From Nocardia arthritidis (GTDB lineage: Bacteria > Actinomycetota > Actinomycetes > Mycobacteriales > Mycobacteriaceae): a stretch of 64,000 bases of DNA. The position numbers and the translations under genes are program-made. Positions 25,251 to 34,878 of this stretch are shown here, piece after piece (position 1 is the first letter of the stretch; the number at the start of each line of letters is the position of its first letter). Location of the stretch: assembly GCF_011801145.1 (NCBI RefSeq), contig NZ_CP046172.1, positions 2,232,001 through 2,296,000 of the forward strand. The letters run 5' to 3'. The notes below the pieces were generated by a model that was given only the letters and a program-made list of their open reading frames with translations, was not told where the DNA came from and made no database searches.

Positions 25251-27104
25251 TTAGAGGTCGGTCTCGATGGAGTCCGGATCGAGCTCGCCGAGTCCGGCAA
25301 GTTCGATGGCGACCAGCGGGTAGCCGCGCGCGGCGAGAAAGCGTAGATAGAACGCCACGTTCTCGTGGTTATCCCGCCCGGACGCGACCTCACGCATCCG
25401 CCACAGATCCTTGGTGATCAGCCGTTCATAGCCTGCGAGAACAAGGACGTAGACATAGACGTCGGCCCGGCCCCGGGTCGCCTCGGGCAACGACGCGGCA
25501 GCGTCTTCGGTGTTGGCGAATCCCAGCAGCCGCAGCGCCATGTCAGCGGCACCGAACCGGCTCAACAGCTCCGGATCACGCAGCAGCGACGCGGCGACGA
25601 ACTGGGCCTCGTCCTTGGTGAGGGTCTTGCGCGGCACGATGTGCTCGACCAGCCAATCGCGCCGGGCGGCATTGACCGCCTTGGCCTGGTCGCAGAGCCT
25701 CTCGATCCGCGCGGCTGCCTGCCGCTCGGCTTCACGGCGCTCGGCCGCCAACCGCGTCGCCTCCGCACGGGCAGCCTCTACCCTCGCGGTCTGTTCGGCG
25801 GCCAGACGCTCGGCCTCGATACGAGCCGCCGCGCGAGACTGAGCTTCGTGCGGATCCTCTGTCTTGGCGGTGTCGTCAGCAGGATCGTCGACGGCGTTGA
25901 CGCCGGAGGTCACGGGTGCCGTGGCGGAGGCAGCCGCTTCGACAGCCTCGGAGTGGTCATCTGGGTTGTCGTCTCCGGTCGGAGGTTCTGGGTCGGGCCC
26001 GGAGAGCTCGATGTCATCGTCCAGGGGCGCGGGCATGACGCCAGCGGTGGTCATGTCGTCGGGCCGGATGTACCACCACGGCCGCCACGGTGACAGCTTG
26101 ATGGTGTCGGCGTGGCGCAGTCCATCGGCGGCCTGGGCGGTGCGGTCTTCCTCGGTGTCCCAGTCCACGGTGTCAGGATCGACCGGTACGCCGGTCTCAG
26201 CGTCGGTGATGTCGAGTTCGTCGTCGAGGTGTTCGAGGTAGACCGCCCATAACGCGGCGTGTTGCCGGGTGGCGGCGGGGGTGACTTGCAGGCCGTCGAG
26301 GGTGCGAACGTCGTCGATCGGCACGTAGCTGTCGGCTGCCTGCGAGAAATCGTCCTCGCGCAGGACGCGATAACCCTGTTCGGTGTAGCCGAATGCCTCA
26401 GCCTGGTGGGCGAGAGCCTGGTCACGCTCGTCGCGCAACAACTGCGCGGTCCAGTTGAAATCGCGGGCGTCGGTCTGTTCCAAGCGCGCTACGGCCTCGG
26501 TGTCACCGGCATTCTCGAATTCCGCGATCACCTCGAGCTGGGCGAGGTCCAATGAGCCTTCGTCGAGCAACCGTCGGGCCGTCGGCGATTTACCGATCAG
26601 GGCCGTGGTTTTTACGACGTCCTTCTTCATCTGAGTCGCCTTGGACACCTTGGTGACCGGCATGCCCAGATCCAGCATCAGCGCCACCGCCGCAGCGTGG
26701 TCGCTCTTCGGCAAGGCGACACGGCGGTAGGTGCCGAGTTGCTTGGTGATCCGCGTAAGCGCCCGGGTTTTGTCATCGAGGTCGGGGGCGCGGCGAACCC
26801 AACCTGGTATAGCCTCCAGACCCGCCTTGCGCGCAGCCAGTACACGCAATTGGCCATCGACGACGCTGATACTGCCCTCGGGAGTGAGTTCGGCGATGAT
26901 CGGAATGGAGACGCCCTGTTCGCGAACTGCGGCCAGAAGTTCGACTAGCTCGGGATCGGATTCGAAGGTGTCGTCGAACGTTCGACGGACGTTGTCGTCC
27001 ACCACCAGGATGCGGGGGTCCAGCGACGGTGGCTGGACCAGGAGTTGTTCGAGAGCGTCAGTGGATTCGGAGACTGGTGCGGATTCGGCGATGTCTATCG
27101 ACAT
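25251..27104 (-). CDS. ParB/sulfiredoxin-fold DNA-binding protein
   Basis: 617 aa from the ATG at 27104 (AGGGAGA upstream). The N-terminal ParB-like nuclease/CTP-binding fold is seen in SIPIIAELTPEGSISVVDG followed by LRVLAARKAGL (about residues 75-120), then a helical DNA-binding-like region. A long acidic, Asp/Glu-rich linker (near residues 330-420) leads to an Ala/Glu/Arg coiled coil and a C-terminal helical domain. Large ParB-like proteins of this build are frequent on actinobacterial plasmids and in leading regions. A partner ParA is not visible, so a role in partition is doubtful; regulation or DNA processing is as likely. Confidence 0.8.
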   Translation of the reverse strand: MSIDIAESAPVSESTDALEQLLVQPPSLDPRILVVDDNVRRTFDDTFESDPELVELLAAVREQGVSIPIIAELTPEGSISVVDGQLRVLAARKAGLEAIPGWVRRAPDLDDKTRALTRITKQLGTYRRVALPKSDHAAAVALMLDLGMPVTKVSKATQMKKDVVKTTALIGKSPTARRLLDEGSLDLAQLEVIAEFENAGDTEAVARLEQTDARDFNWTAQLLRDERDQALAHQAEAFGYTEQGYRVLREDDFSQAADSYVPIDDVRTLDGLQVTPAATRQHAALWAVYLEHLDDELDITDAETGVPVDPDTVDWDTEEDRTAQAADGLRHADTIKLSPWRPWWYIRPDDMTTAGVMPAPLDDDIELSGPDPEPPTGDDNPDDHSEAVEAAASATAPVTSGVNAVDDPADDTAKTEDPHEAQSRAAARIEAERLAAEQTARVEAARAEATRLAAERREAERQAAARIERLCDQAKAVNAARRDWLVEHIVPRKTLTKDEAQFVAASLLRDPELLSRFGAADMALRLLGFANTEDAAASLPEATRGRADVYVYVLVLAGYERLITKDLWRMREVASGRDNHENVAFYLRFLAARGYPLVAIELAGLGELDPDSIETDL

Positions 27105-27208
27105 GGTTGTCTCCCTTGATGTTTCAAAGGTTGCCGGGGATCGACGCGCGGATTCAGCCGGGCGTTGCAGTTGTGTATTGCTGTGCGCAGGCGCGCGGAT
27201 GCGGGGGC

Positions 27209-27418
27209 CTACGGTTCGTGGAAGCCGGTCTCGTAGCCCTCGCCCACACAACGCAGGCAGGCCAGGTGACCTTTTTCGCCGTCGCAGTTGAGACACCGAA
27301 CAAGATGGAAGTTGCACTCCGCGGAGGCGAACGGTCCCGCGAGCCAGCTGTCTGGGTTTTGGTCGAGCCAGATGTCATCGCCACAATGGCGGCACACGCG
27401 TCGCTGGTCGGATGCCAT
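27209..27418 (-). CDS. Small zinc-ribbon protein
   Basis: 69 aa from the ATG at 27418 (GAGGG upstream); an alternative start lies 9 codons earlier. Two CxxC-type knuckles (CRHCGDD and CLNCDGEKGHLACLRC) suggest two zinc sites. Likely a nucleic-acid or protein adaptor. Function unknown. Confidence 0.65.
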   Translation of the reverse strand: MASDQRRVCRHCGDDIWLDQNPDSWLAGPFASAECNFHLVRCLNCDGEKGHLACLRCVGEGYETGFHEP

Positions 27419-27550
27419 ATCAGCCCTCGATGGGAATAGGCGCACGTGCTGTGGCTGCGGGTGGGTGAAGGGTGTGACCGACCTGCCGGTGTGCCGCAGC
27501 GTCGTGAGCGAAAGGCAGTGAGAATCGTGTCCGACTGCTACGAGGCTGGG

Positions 27551-27823
27551 TCAGGAGTCGCCGTAGTGCGTGTCGGGGCCGTTGTTGACGGACACGACCA
27601 GCGGCAACGCACTGGCCGGGATGCCGTCGTCCTCGACGTGAACGAACGTGTCCGAGCCGCGCCGACGGATGTGAACACAGACCCCGGCGAACTCGAAGAC
27701 GTACATGTCAGTGCGATCGCCGTATTCGGGTTGGGCGTCGAAGACCTGAATGCGCGCGAGACCGAGCCGATGAATATCCGGGATTCCAGGAGAACCCTCG
27801 GTGATGGTGTAGGTGACTGTCAT
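27551..27823 (-). CDS. Hypothetical protein sharing a domain with 36917-37909
   Basis: 90 aa, starting ATG with AGCAGGG upstream. Its end (VSVNNGPDTHYGD) resembles the end of the 36917 gene product (RINLNDGPAVYHGD), and the preceding strands also align, so the two share a small beta-rich domain. Function unknown. Confidence 0.6.
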   Translation of the reverse strand: MTVTYTITEGSPGIPDIHRLGLARIQVFDAQPEYGDRTDMYVFEFAGVCVHIRRRGSDTFVHVEDDGIPASALPLVVSVNNGPDTHYGDS

Positions 27824-27981
27824 AACTGACCCTGCTGCGGTCGTGACGGATGGATGGCGGAGACGAGCGGGGGTGTCGAGCCGCCGGGCAGCGCCGCAAA
27901 TTCGATACGCCGGTTCTCAAGTTGTGAAACGATGCGGCGGTTCGTCGGCCGAAAGGGCGGGACTTGCGTGACGGACGAGGC

Positions 27982-28917
27982 TCAGCTGATACGGCGTGGG
28001 CGGAGTGCCCCGTAGGCGAGCCCGTCGTCGATGGTCCGTGCGGCCTCGGCTTCGGTGAATCCGTCGTACCCGATGTGGTGGCGGGCGGCCTCGTGCAGGA
28101 TCGCGCGCGCCTCGTATTCATCGAGTTCTCCGCCGCCGACGAGCCGTCCCAGAGCCCCTGCGGCACTCAGCAGTGTCAGATGGCGTTGGCCGGTGGATGC
28201 GGAGGTGACCGCGTCCACCTCGCTTCGGAGAACTTTCGAGATGTAGGCGTGGGCGCGATAGTCGGGTAATACCAAGGGATGTCGCGGCGGTCTCGGCAGC
28301 GGCGTGAGTGCGTCGGCCAGCCAGTCGGGCAGATCCGCGACCGGTGTGCGGCGAACGATCCGATACACGTCGCCGGATCGGCGAGACCCGGGCGCGACGA
28401 CATAGCCGCCGACGCCACGGGTATCCACACGCCATCCCAACCTGGCGGTGCTGTTGCCGAGATCGGCGCGCGGTGGCGGCCGGAAGTAGAGATGCCATCC
28501 GGCGGGGGTGCGAACGGTAAGAGTCTGCGAGGGAACCGGCCTGCCCGCTGCCTCGGCCAGGCGTGTCAGCACATCGCGTCCGTCGACGGCACCGGACCAT
28601 TGCGGAGGCGGGTCGACGTCGGCACCCGCGTCGAGGTCGAGGACCAGCAGTCGGCTGGGACCGCAGGCGATGCCGATGTTGAACGGCACCGTGCGCCAGA
28701 ATCGGCGGATGTCGGCGTGGTCTCGGGTGGCCGCGTCCTGCCAGTCTTTGATGGCCGGGCGCTTATCGCCTGGACGCAACGGAAACACATAGTTCCCGGC
28801 TGCCGCTGCGGCCAGCGCCATGTGCATCATCGGCGCGACCCGTTCACTGAAGGGGGCACCCGGGGCGATGCGGGCCAATTGCACGGCGACCGCGTCCGCC
28901 CACTGTTCGACGGTCAT
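27982..28917 (-). CDS. Bifunctional DNA primase/polymerase (Prim-Pol)
   Basis: 311 aa of the archaeo-eukaryotic primase superfamily: FPLRPGDKRPAIKDW, the metal-binding LVLDLDAG acidic pair, GWHLYFR, and VDTRGVGGYVVAPGS. It could prime replication of the circular element or convert the transferred strand to duplex. The ATGA overlap with the upstream gene (28914-29525) shows coupling. No separate replicative helicase is visible beside it. Confidence 0.88.
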   Translation of the reverse strand: MTVEQWADAVAVQLARIAPGAPFSERVAPMMHMALAAAAAGNYVFPLRPGDKRPAIKDWQDAATRDHADIRRFWRTVPFNIGIACGPSRLLVLDLDAGADVDPPPQWSGAVDGRDVLTRLAEAAGRPVPSQTLTVRTPAGWHLYFRPPPRADLGNSTARLGWRVDTRGVGGYVVAPGSRRSGDVYRIVRRTPVADLPDWLADALTPLPRPPRHPLVLPDYRAHAYISKVLRSEVDAVTSASTGQRHLTLLSAAGALGRLVGGGELDEYEARAILHEAARHHIGYDGFTEAEAARTIDDGLAYGALRPRRIS

Positions 28918-29525
28918 GATCGGGGGTCCGTCGGCTGGCGATCGTCCGGCGGATCGGTGGGGTCGTATCGGCCGGGTTCCCAGTCCTCGACGTCACTCCC
29001 GCATACCGCACATTCGGGATAGGCGGTGCCGTCGGCCGTAACTTCCACATGGTGGCGATGTGTGCGGTAGACGCAGCTACAGCCGGGTTCGGCGTAGCAA
29101 GCGCGTTCGCCGCCGTCAGGATGATTATGGACCCATTCCCGGGCCGCGACGTCCTGCTCGTCGAGGATCGGGCAGTCCTGCAACGCGGCGATGATGCGGT
29201 CGAGCTCACGCAACGCGGCGGCGTCGTCGGCGAGGACGGTCAGGGTGTGGATCTGTCCACCCGGCCACAGATCGATGCGATAGTCGGTGCCGAACGGTGA
29301 GACAGCGTCGATATATTGTTGCGCTAGTTCGTAATTGGATTCCTGAATCGCGGTGTCGCCGCGGGCGTTGACCGACAAGGGCGTGGTCAGCCAGATCCAG
29401 TCCTGCCGATCGCTTCGGCGTGCCCACCAGATGTTGTCGCATTCGCGGCTGTGGGTTTGAAGGTCGTTCACGAGCGGAATCACTGCGGCGATTCGGTCGG
29501 CACGGCGCTTACGTGCTCCCGGCAT
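28914..29525 (-). CDS. Hypothetical protein co-translated with Prim-Pol
   Basis: 203 aa, with a strong ribosome site AGGAAAGGAG. Soluble, with a Cys/His-rich C-terminal part (CYAEPGCSCVYRTHRHH, then CAVCGSD) that could bind zinc. Its stop overlaps the primase start by 4 nt, so it is probably a primase accessory factor. No family recognised. Confidence 0.7.
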   Translation of the reverse strand: MPGARKRRADRIAAVIPLVNDLQTHSRECDNIWWARRSDRQDWIWLTTPLSVNARGDTAIQESNYELAQQYIDAVSPFGTDYRIDLWPGGQIHTLTVLADDAAALRELDRIIAALQDCPILDEQDVAAREWVHNHPDGGERACYAEPGCSCVYRTHRHHVEVTADGTAYPECAVCGSDVEDWEPGRYDPTDPPDDRQPTDPRS

Positions 29526-29570
29526 AAGATTTCTCCTTTCCTACGAGCAGGGCGTTCGCCATCCCAGCGG

Positions 29571-29629
29571 TGCCCAACTGAAGGTTCCGGCGGGCCGCTG
29601 CTCGTCGTGCGGCCCGCCGGAACCGGGCA
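29571..29629. terminator. Long GC-rich hairpin upstream of the primase operon
   Basis: The 16-bp perfect stem 29583-29598 / 29609-29624 has a 10-nt loop; TGCCC (29571-29575) and GGGCA (29625-29629) add an outer stem. It is placed like the four CGCTTTT palindromes (24 nt after one gene, 46-58 nt before the next) but has a different loop. Confidence 0.6.
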
Positions 29630-29652
29630 CTGATCGGGTTGGTCGCGGAACC

Positions 29653-30468
29653 TCAGACCAGTTCGGGCACGCGGCGGCGCCACGGCACGGCGGTGTGCGG
29701 GGTGAGCGTGCGGCGAGCTACGTAGCGGGGTGCCAGATACTCGTCGGCGTACCAGCGGCCCGGCGCAAGCCGCGGATGATTGGCGTGCTCGCCGTCGACC
29801 GCCGGATCCACGCCCGGCCGAAAGATCCGCAAGTGCCCAGGAGCGACGGCATGGTCGGGGCCGAGCGCGTCGTTGAACCCCGCGACGCTGCCGGGGTCGA
29901 CGACCACCACATTGGCCACGCCTGCGACCGCCGCAGCGGTCCTTTTCGCGATCGTGTCGAAGCCTGACGCACTACGCCGCAGGCGGGTGAACAGGTCGGG
30001 CACATGCATTAGCACCACGATCGGCACGCGACGCTCGAACGCCGATACCTGCTCGGCCAGCTGCTCACCGGCGGCTGCCGATCCGGCAATGTAGCGGGGT
30101 GTCGTGGTCAGCAGGTCCTCGCCTACGCCCGGCTGCAGGCCGTGATCGAGCAGCGTCATCACGATCGATGGAGCGGCGCAGGATCGGCCCTCACCCCGTA
30201 CCTCGACGCTGATGGTGGTCGAGAATGTGCCGGACAGGCGGCGGTCTTGCACAGCGGACAGCCGTGTCCGTCGAACACTGTTCCCGTGACGCAGCTCGAC
30301 CAGGGACGCCGAGTACTCGTTGTGGTCGGCGCGCGAAAACTGTTGGTGTGCTGTGATGAAAGGGTTGACCGATGCCTCGGCGGTGACCCACGTCGTGAAC
30401 GCCCCCATCGCGGAGGCGAGTGCGTGCTCGGCGTGGTCGGTCCACGTCGCGGTGTAGAGAAGTTTCAT
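29653..30468 (-). CDS. Hypothetical plasmid-type protein, 271 aa
   Basis: The ATG has CAGGAGTGA upstream. An alpha/beta protein (VVLMHVPDLFTRLRRSASG, then VANVVVVDPGSVAGFNDALG) with a basic C-terminus. No recognised family. Palindrome NIR-2 lies 54 nt upstream of its start, which makes it a candidate early-expressed gene together with ssb and the modification operons. Confidence 0.7.
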   Translation of the reverse strand: MKLLYTATWTDHAEHALASAMGAFTTWVTAEASVNPFITAHQQFSRADHNEYSASLVELRHGNSVRRTRLSAVQDRRLSGTFSTTISVEVRGEGRSCAAPSIVMTLLDHGLQPGVGEDLLTTTPRYIAGSAAAGEQLAEQVSAFERRVPIVVLMHVPDLFTRLRRSASGFDTIAKRTAAAVAGVANVVVVDPGSVAGFNDALGPDHAVAPGHLRIFRPGVDPAVDGEHANHPRLAPGRWYADEYLAPRYVARRTLTPHTAVPWRRRVPELV

Positions 30469-30521
30469 GGCTCACTCCTGTGACGAAGGGGCAGTGCGAG
30501 CACCTGTAACGGCGGGGCCCG

Positions 30522-30650
30522 GCCCGTGTGGTGGGCGCATCCCCCTCGCCACGGCGTCGGGAAGGGTGTCAAGCCTGCGGGCGCTTTTCCCGCAGGCTTG
30601 ACACACGACCGACCGCCGTCGGCAGCATTACAAGCGCCCACCACACGGGC
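30522..30650. repeat. Nested palindrome NIR-2
   Basis: The outer stem 30522-30538 / 30634-30650 is a perfect 17 bp (GCCCGTGTGGTGGGCGC). The middle stem has ACGGCG/CGCCGT (30551-30556 / 30614-30619) plus TCGG/CCGA. The inner stem 30566-30581 / 30589-30604 is a perfect 16 bp around the 7-nt loop CGCTTTT (30582-30588). It is 33 nt after the gene ending at 30683 and 54 nt before the start at 30468. Confidence 0.92.
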
Positions 30651-30682
30651 GAACCCGCCTACATCAAGGGCGACGGCCGGAG

Positions 30683-31267
30683 TCAGGCGCGGAAAGGGCT
30701 GGGGCCGAACATGTCGGTCCAGCAGGCAGGACAGATGCGGGACTTGACGAACTCACGGTCGGGGATCGACAGGTGTGCGAGCGCGTCCTGGATCCGCATC
30801 CGGCGCTCGTACCATGCGGTGAACCTGGCGCGATTGACCAGGAAGGTTTCGACCTTGCCGCAGGTATCGCAGTGGACCTCGACCGGCAAGTCCAGCGATG
30901 GGTCGGTGTCGGATCGGGTCGAGTGGTCCGGTGAGTCGCTCACGGGAAGTGCCCGGTCGGTCAGCTGAGGGTGTGGATGTGGATCTGGTTGCGGCGGTGG
31001 ATCTTCGGGATCCTGGTCGGGGCGCGAAGGTAGCGCAACTCGGTGTGGCGATGTTGTAGCGTCGTTGTGCCGTGCAGCGTTATCGCGCCGAGTGGTCGGG
31101 GACAGTATGGAGTCGCTGCGGTCACGTGGTACGCGGCCGGTCGGTGGCGGATGGTTATCGGCGCAGTCGTCACACAGGCCGATCAGGCGGTTGCGTATCA
31201 GGTTGTTCGCGGAGATGGTCACGATTTTGACCTTGCGGCAGTGCTCGCAGTATCCGATGGTGCGCAT
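30683..31267 (-). CDS. Double zinc-ribbon protein with disordered linker
   Basis: 194 aa from the ATG at 31267 (AGAAAGG upstream; a GTG at 31300 is the alternative). An N-terminal CEHCRK...CDDC knuckle pair, a Pro/His/Asp-rich disordered middle, and a C-terminal CDTCGK...CPACW zinc ribbon. Probably a nucleic-acid-binding regulator; unassigned. NIR-2 follows 33 nt after its stop. Confidence 0.65.
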   Translation of the reverse strand: MRTIGYCEHCRKVKIVTISANNLIRNRLIGLCDDCADNHPPPTGRVPRDRSDSILSPTTRRDNAARHNDATTSPHRVALPSRPDQDPEDPPPQPDPHPHPQLTDRALPVSDSPDHSTRSDTDPSLDLPVEVHCDTCGKVETFLVNRARFTAWYERRMRIQDALAHLSIPDREFVKSRICPACWTDMFGPSPFRA

Positions 31268-31493
31268 GCGCCGATGCCTTTCTGCCGGCCGGTGTTTCAC
31301 GCGCGTTCAATGCCGGTGTGCGTGCGGGGTGTGGAAGAGGTTCTGATCAGCGAGGATTGAATCTCCGATCAAGCCTGTTGGCGATGTCGGCGGGGGCTCA
31401 TGCTCGAATTCACCGTGGGAGATGATCACCAGCGGCCGGGTTCTCCGGCAGGGAACGCCGGAGTGCGCCGTCGATGGGTTCGTCATCGGCGAT

Positions 31494-32273
31494 CTAGGAA
31501 TGGAAGGACCAATCGCCGGGCTGGGGTGCGTCGAACGGATAGTTTGGTGTGTGCGCGTGGGCGAGCAAGGGCGCGCTCTCGTACGGCTTGCGCCAGGATC
31601 CGTCATCGGACGCGGTCGCGTGGCAGGCAGGGTCGGTGCACTGGCGGCGCCATCCGTGGAATACCACGGCGTAGATCAGGTGATCGCAGCTGATCAGCAG
31701 CGAGAAACGACCGTCACGGGTCACTGTGGTGTCGGCGCCGCGGCGGGTGGTGAACAATCGGACCACCAGGCTGTGCCAGCTGCGTATTGCGTCGAGGCAG
31801 TGCGCCGATGTGGGGCCGTAATAGTCGGCTAGCGACGCCAGGTGGGCTTCACACTTGGCGATCTCGTCCGCGGCATCGCGGGTGATGTGGATATCGAACT
31901 GGTGGGGGCGACGGTCGACGACGGTCAGTGGGGGTTCGGGGACGGCCGGGTCTTCGAAGGTACTCGGCCAGATATTGACCAACTCCATTCCGATCGTGGT
32001 GGCGGCGCCCCATTGGTCGGCGCGGGAGGTGACCGCACCGGCGAGCGCCTGCCACTGGGTGGCGGGGATCGCGAAGCGTTGCGGATCGAGCGGGTTATCG
32101 CGGTCGAAGTCACCGAACCGGCGGCCGTGGTCGGCCAGTAGCGTGTCGAACAGGCCGCGGACCGCGGCATCGACCAGTTCCGACATCGATGTCGCGTTGG
32201 CGATGCTGTCGGTGAGGGCGCTGATTTCGGTGTCGGTCAACGCACGCCGAACTTCTTTGACGGGTTTGGACAT
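31494..32273 (-). CDS. Hypothetical plasmid-type protein, 259 aa
   Basis: ATG at 32273 with AGAGGAG upstream; the longer ORF upstream is Arg/Pro-rich and rejected. A soluble mixed fold (VTRDGRFSLLISCDHLIYAV near the C-terminus) with a CTDPACH motif. No family recognised. Confidence 0.65.
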   Translation of the reverse strand: MSKPVKEVRRALTDTEISALTDSIANATSMSELVDAAVRGLFDTLLADHGRRFGDFDRDNPLDPQRFAIPATQWQALAGAVTSRADQWGAATTIGMELVNIWPSTFEDPAVPEPPLTVVDRRPHQFDIHITRDAADEIAKCEAHLASLADYYGPTSAHCLDAIRSWHSLVVRLFTTRRGADTTVTRDGRFSLLISCDHLIYAVVFHGWRRQCTDPACHATASDDGSWRKPYESAPLLAHAHTPNYPFDAPQPGDWSFHS

Positions 32274-32404
32274 GACAACTCCTCTGGTGATCTGGAGGGC
32301 TTGGGGCGCAACACAATTGGGGATGCGTACAGGTTGGAGCGTGGTGCCGTGGGTGCATCCGCAGGGAGGTCGGGCGGTGCCAGAGACCGCTCGAATCCAC
32401 CGCG

Positions 32405-33784
32405 TCAGGCAGCGGCCCGGCCGGCGTAATGGGTTTGGACGTGGTCGCGCAGTTGGTTGTGGACCTCTTCGACCCACGCGATGTCACCCTCGATCGCAAC
32501 GTCGGCGACCGCGACCTCGACAGGTTCGCCGCGGGCGACGAAAGTGGGTGTTTTGCCGACTCGATACGCCGTGATGTGGATGACGCCCGGCTCGGTCACC
32601 GGCTCGTTCTCGCCGCGCCACCAGTTCTGCGGATGACGCCAGAACGCGTGGTACTCGACGTCGTCGACGCGCCATTCCCAGCGTTCCCCCTCGGCGGCGC
32701 GATGGTGATCGAGTTTGACGCTGCCCCGCTTCTTGTTCGGACGCGGACGGGCCGGCGCGACATCGAGGAGCGCGAAAAGCTCGGGGAAATGCTCACGGGC
32801 CTGCGCGGCGGTGAGATGACCGATCACCTTGTCGTAGGACAGCGGCTGCGGGCGACCGTTGCGGCGGGTCAGCGCGGTGAGGGTTTGGACTCGACCGCCG
32901 AGGGTTTCGTAGAGACCGGCCACGCTGACCGACTTCGGGTTGACGCGAGCGACCTCGTGCCAGCGATCACGGCTCCAGGAGACGAAGTCGCCGACCGCGA
33001 AATCGTCTGGACCCCAAACGCGGACACCCGCCTCGTCGAGGACCCGCCACCAGTAGTCGATTTCCTCGAGCTTCTCCACGATCTCGGCACGTGTGATCGC
33101 CAGCGAATGATCCGACCACCGGTCGCCGTTGGCCTCGAGGGCGCGGCCAATCCGGCGAAGCTCGGTCTCGATGCCGAGGATGCGGCGCTGCGTGGTGCCC
33201 GGGTTCTCCTTGTAGGAACGGAAATTCGCTGCGGCCGCCGCACGGTCGATGCGATGTTTGGCCTTGTCGTAGAGCGCCCACGCCTTGCCCTCACGCTGCC
33301 ATAGCCGATCCAGCAAGCGACGGTGACGATCTTCGGAATGATGACCGACGAGAATCGGCTGACCGTTGAGCATGTCGTAGGTGCGCTGGTTGGCCGCCCG
33401 GATGGTGTCCGACGTCCAGAACTCGCGCCGCGCCATGTATTGCTGGTAGGCAGCGCGGTCGTCGGCCCGGTCGTACTTTTCCTCCATGAACCCGGCGAAG
33501 TCGACCGCCGGTGTCGTGTCGTCGATTTCGATCTCGACCTCGTGACCGAGTTCGCGCAGGCGCGCGACCGCAGTGTCGATCTTGTAGGTATCGGATCGGT
33601 GGCGCCGCGAGTGCGGCAGATACCAGAACGGATCACCCAACTCGTCATCCTCGGGAAGGTTCTCCGACCCTCGGAAGTTGCAGGGCCACTCGGTGAGCGC
33701 CTTCCCGACCCCCGACATGCCACGGTAGGTTCCGTGGACGAGGGTGCCGAGTTGACGATTGTGGCGAATAGTAATGCTACTCAT
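32405..33784 (-). CDS. DUF3560 domain protein
   Basis: 459 aa from the ATG at 33784 (AGAAGGACG upstream). Residues near 95-160 carry the DUF3560 signature (YDRADDRAAYQQYMARREFW, then GQPILVGHHSEDRHRRLLDR). A middle coiled-coil part and a C-terminal RNA/DNA-binding-like beta region (GDFVSWSRDRWHEVARVN) follow. The family is typical of conjugative plasmids, with no established activity. It is the first gene after a 294-bp gap with no other gene. Confidence 0.8.
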   Translation of the reverse strand: MSSITIRHNRQLGTLVHGTYRGMSGVGKALTEWPCNFRGSENLPEDDELGDPFWYLPHSRRHRSDTYKIDTAVARLRELGHEVEIEIDDTTPAVDFAGFMEEKYDRADDRAAYQQYMARREFWTSDTIRAANQRTYDMLNGQPILVGHHSEDRHRRLLDRLWQREGKAWALYDKAKHRIDRAAAAANFRSYKENPGTTQRRILGIETELRRIGRALEANGDRWSDHSLAITRAEIVEKLEEIDYWWRVLDEAGVRVWGPDDFAVGDFVSWSRDRWHEVARVNPKSVSVAGLYETLGGRVQTLTALTRRNGRPQPLSYDKVIGHLTAAQAREHFPELFALLDVAPARPRPNKKRGSVKLDHHRAAEGERWEWRVDDVEYHAFWRHPQNWWRGENEPVTEPGVIHITAYRVGKTPTFVARGEPVEVAVADVAIEGDIAWVEEVHNQLRDHVQTHYAGRAAA

Positions 33785-34077
33785 GCGATTACGTCCTTCT
33801 GATGAAGGTGCAGCAGTCGAGGAATGAGAGAATTCGCCGGACGCGAGGGGCGTCGGGCGATGCTCGGGCACGCTGATCCCGGTCCCGGTCGCGGGACCAG
33901 AGGGCGCCGGAGTCGCGGTCGGACTGGCGCGATGTGACACGCGGTCGGTGTCAGCGGGGTCGATGCCAACGACCCGGCAATTTCACTGCTGTGCTGGTCG
34001 GTGTTTGGTCACGGCGCTGTCGGCGGCGGCCTCCGAGGTCATCGAGGAGATTGGGCGGCGTTCAGTGGAGAGTCCGG
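33785..34077. other. 293-bp intergenic gap
   Basis: It holds a weak GTCCCGG.../...GGGAC inverted repeat near 33876-33898 and no ORF with a ribosome site. Possibly the promoter of the DUF3560 gene. Confidence 0.35.
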
Positions 34078-34878
34078 TTACGGCCGTTGGGGCGCAGGAG
34101 TTTCCGGACGGGACTGTGCGGCCACCAGGATCAGCAGGCTGTTCGCTGTAGAGAGGACCTGGTCCAAGGAATCCCGGATCCTGTCGATGAGCGGGAGGTG
34201 CTTGTCCGGGAAGCTGAACTCGGTCCAACCGGTGGTTAGCCCGACCATGCGTTGGCGGCCGTGTCGGTTGTGGAGGATGACGTAGAACCCGGAGCCATCG
34301 GAATCGTCGTCGCCGTTCACCTGAAGCTCGAGATCCGGATCGCCGACGAGCACTCTGGCGGCGACAGCGTCGCTGACCAGATCCGAGACAGCGCTGGCAG
34401 GCGCCTCGTGCATGTCATCGGGAACGCAGGCGTCGAGATCGTCATGGTGTTCGTCAACCCAGTTCGCGAGCGCATGCTCATCCACCGCGAAATATGCTGG
34501 TGTGGTGTGGTCGACGGTGAACACGACGCGGGAGCGATGGTCGTAGTCGTCAGAGTCGCTGTGGGCCGGCAACTCGACGGACCCCTTGCGAGTTGTGGCG
34601 AAGTCTGCGAGTTCTTCCTCATCGGGGTTCGACGGCGTCGGAAATTTGCCCCGGAACAACACCAGCATGGCGATGGCGTCGTCACGGGCCCGGAAAGGTT
34701 GTGGGAACTCGATATTGGCCGATGCGATCCACAGCCCGTCGCATTGATGGACGACGCCGAACTTGGTGATGTAGTCGGTGGTCCAGACTTCGAAGGCGGG
34801 ACCGTCGGCCTGCGGGCTGATGTCGGTGAGCACGATCGGCGGGAGGTGCGGGGTGATGTCCATGGTGTCCTCGCTCAT
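34078..34878 (-). CDS. Hypothetical protein in the SLOG/PAPS-like operon
   Basis: 266 aa, with its start overlapping the stop of the PAPS-reductase-like gene (ATGA), so translation is coupled. Acidic, with an N-terminal beta-rich half and a C-terminal half ending FPDKHLPLIDRIRDSLDQV. No recognised family. Third gene of the operon led by the SLOG gene. Confidence 0.65.
   Translation of the reverse strand: MSEDTMDITPHLPPIVLTDISPQADGPAFEVWTTDYITKFGVVHQCDGLWIASANIEFPQPFRARDDAIAMLVLFRGKFPTPSNPDEEELADFATTRKGSVELPAHSDSDDYDHRSRVVFTVDHTTPAYFAVDEHALANWVDEHHDDLDACVPDDMHEAPASAVSDLVSDAVAARVLVGDPDLELQVNGDDDSDGSGFYVILHNRHGRQRMVGLTTGWTEFSFPDKHLPLIDRIRDSLDQVLSTANSLLILVAAQSRPETPAPQRP

Noticed and set aside
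25251..27104. ParA/ParB partition locus
   Set aside because: The ParB-like fold is there, but no ParA-type Walker ATPase gene is adjacent.
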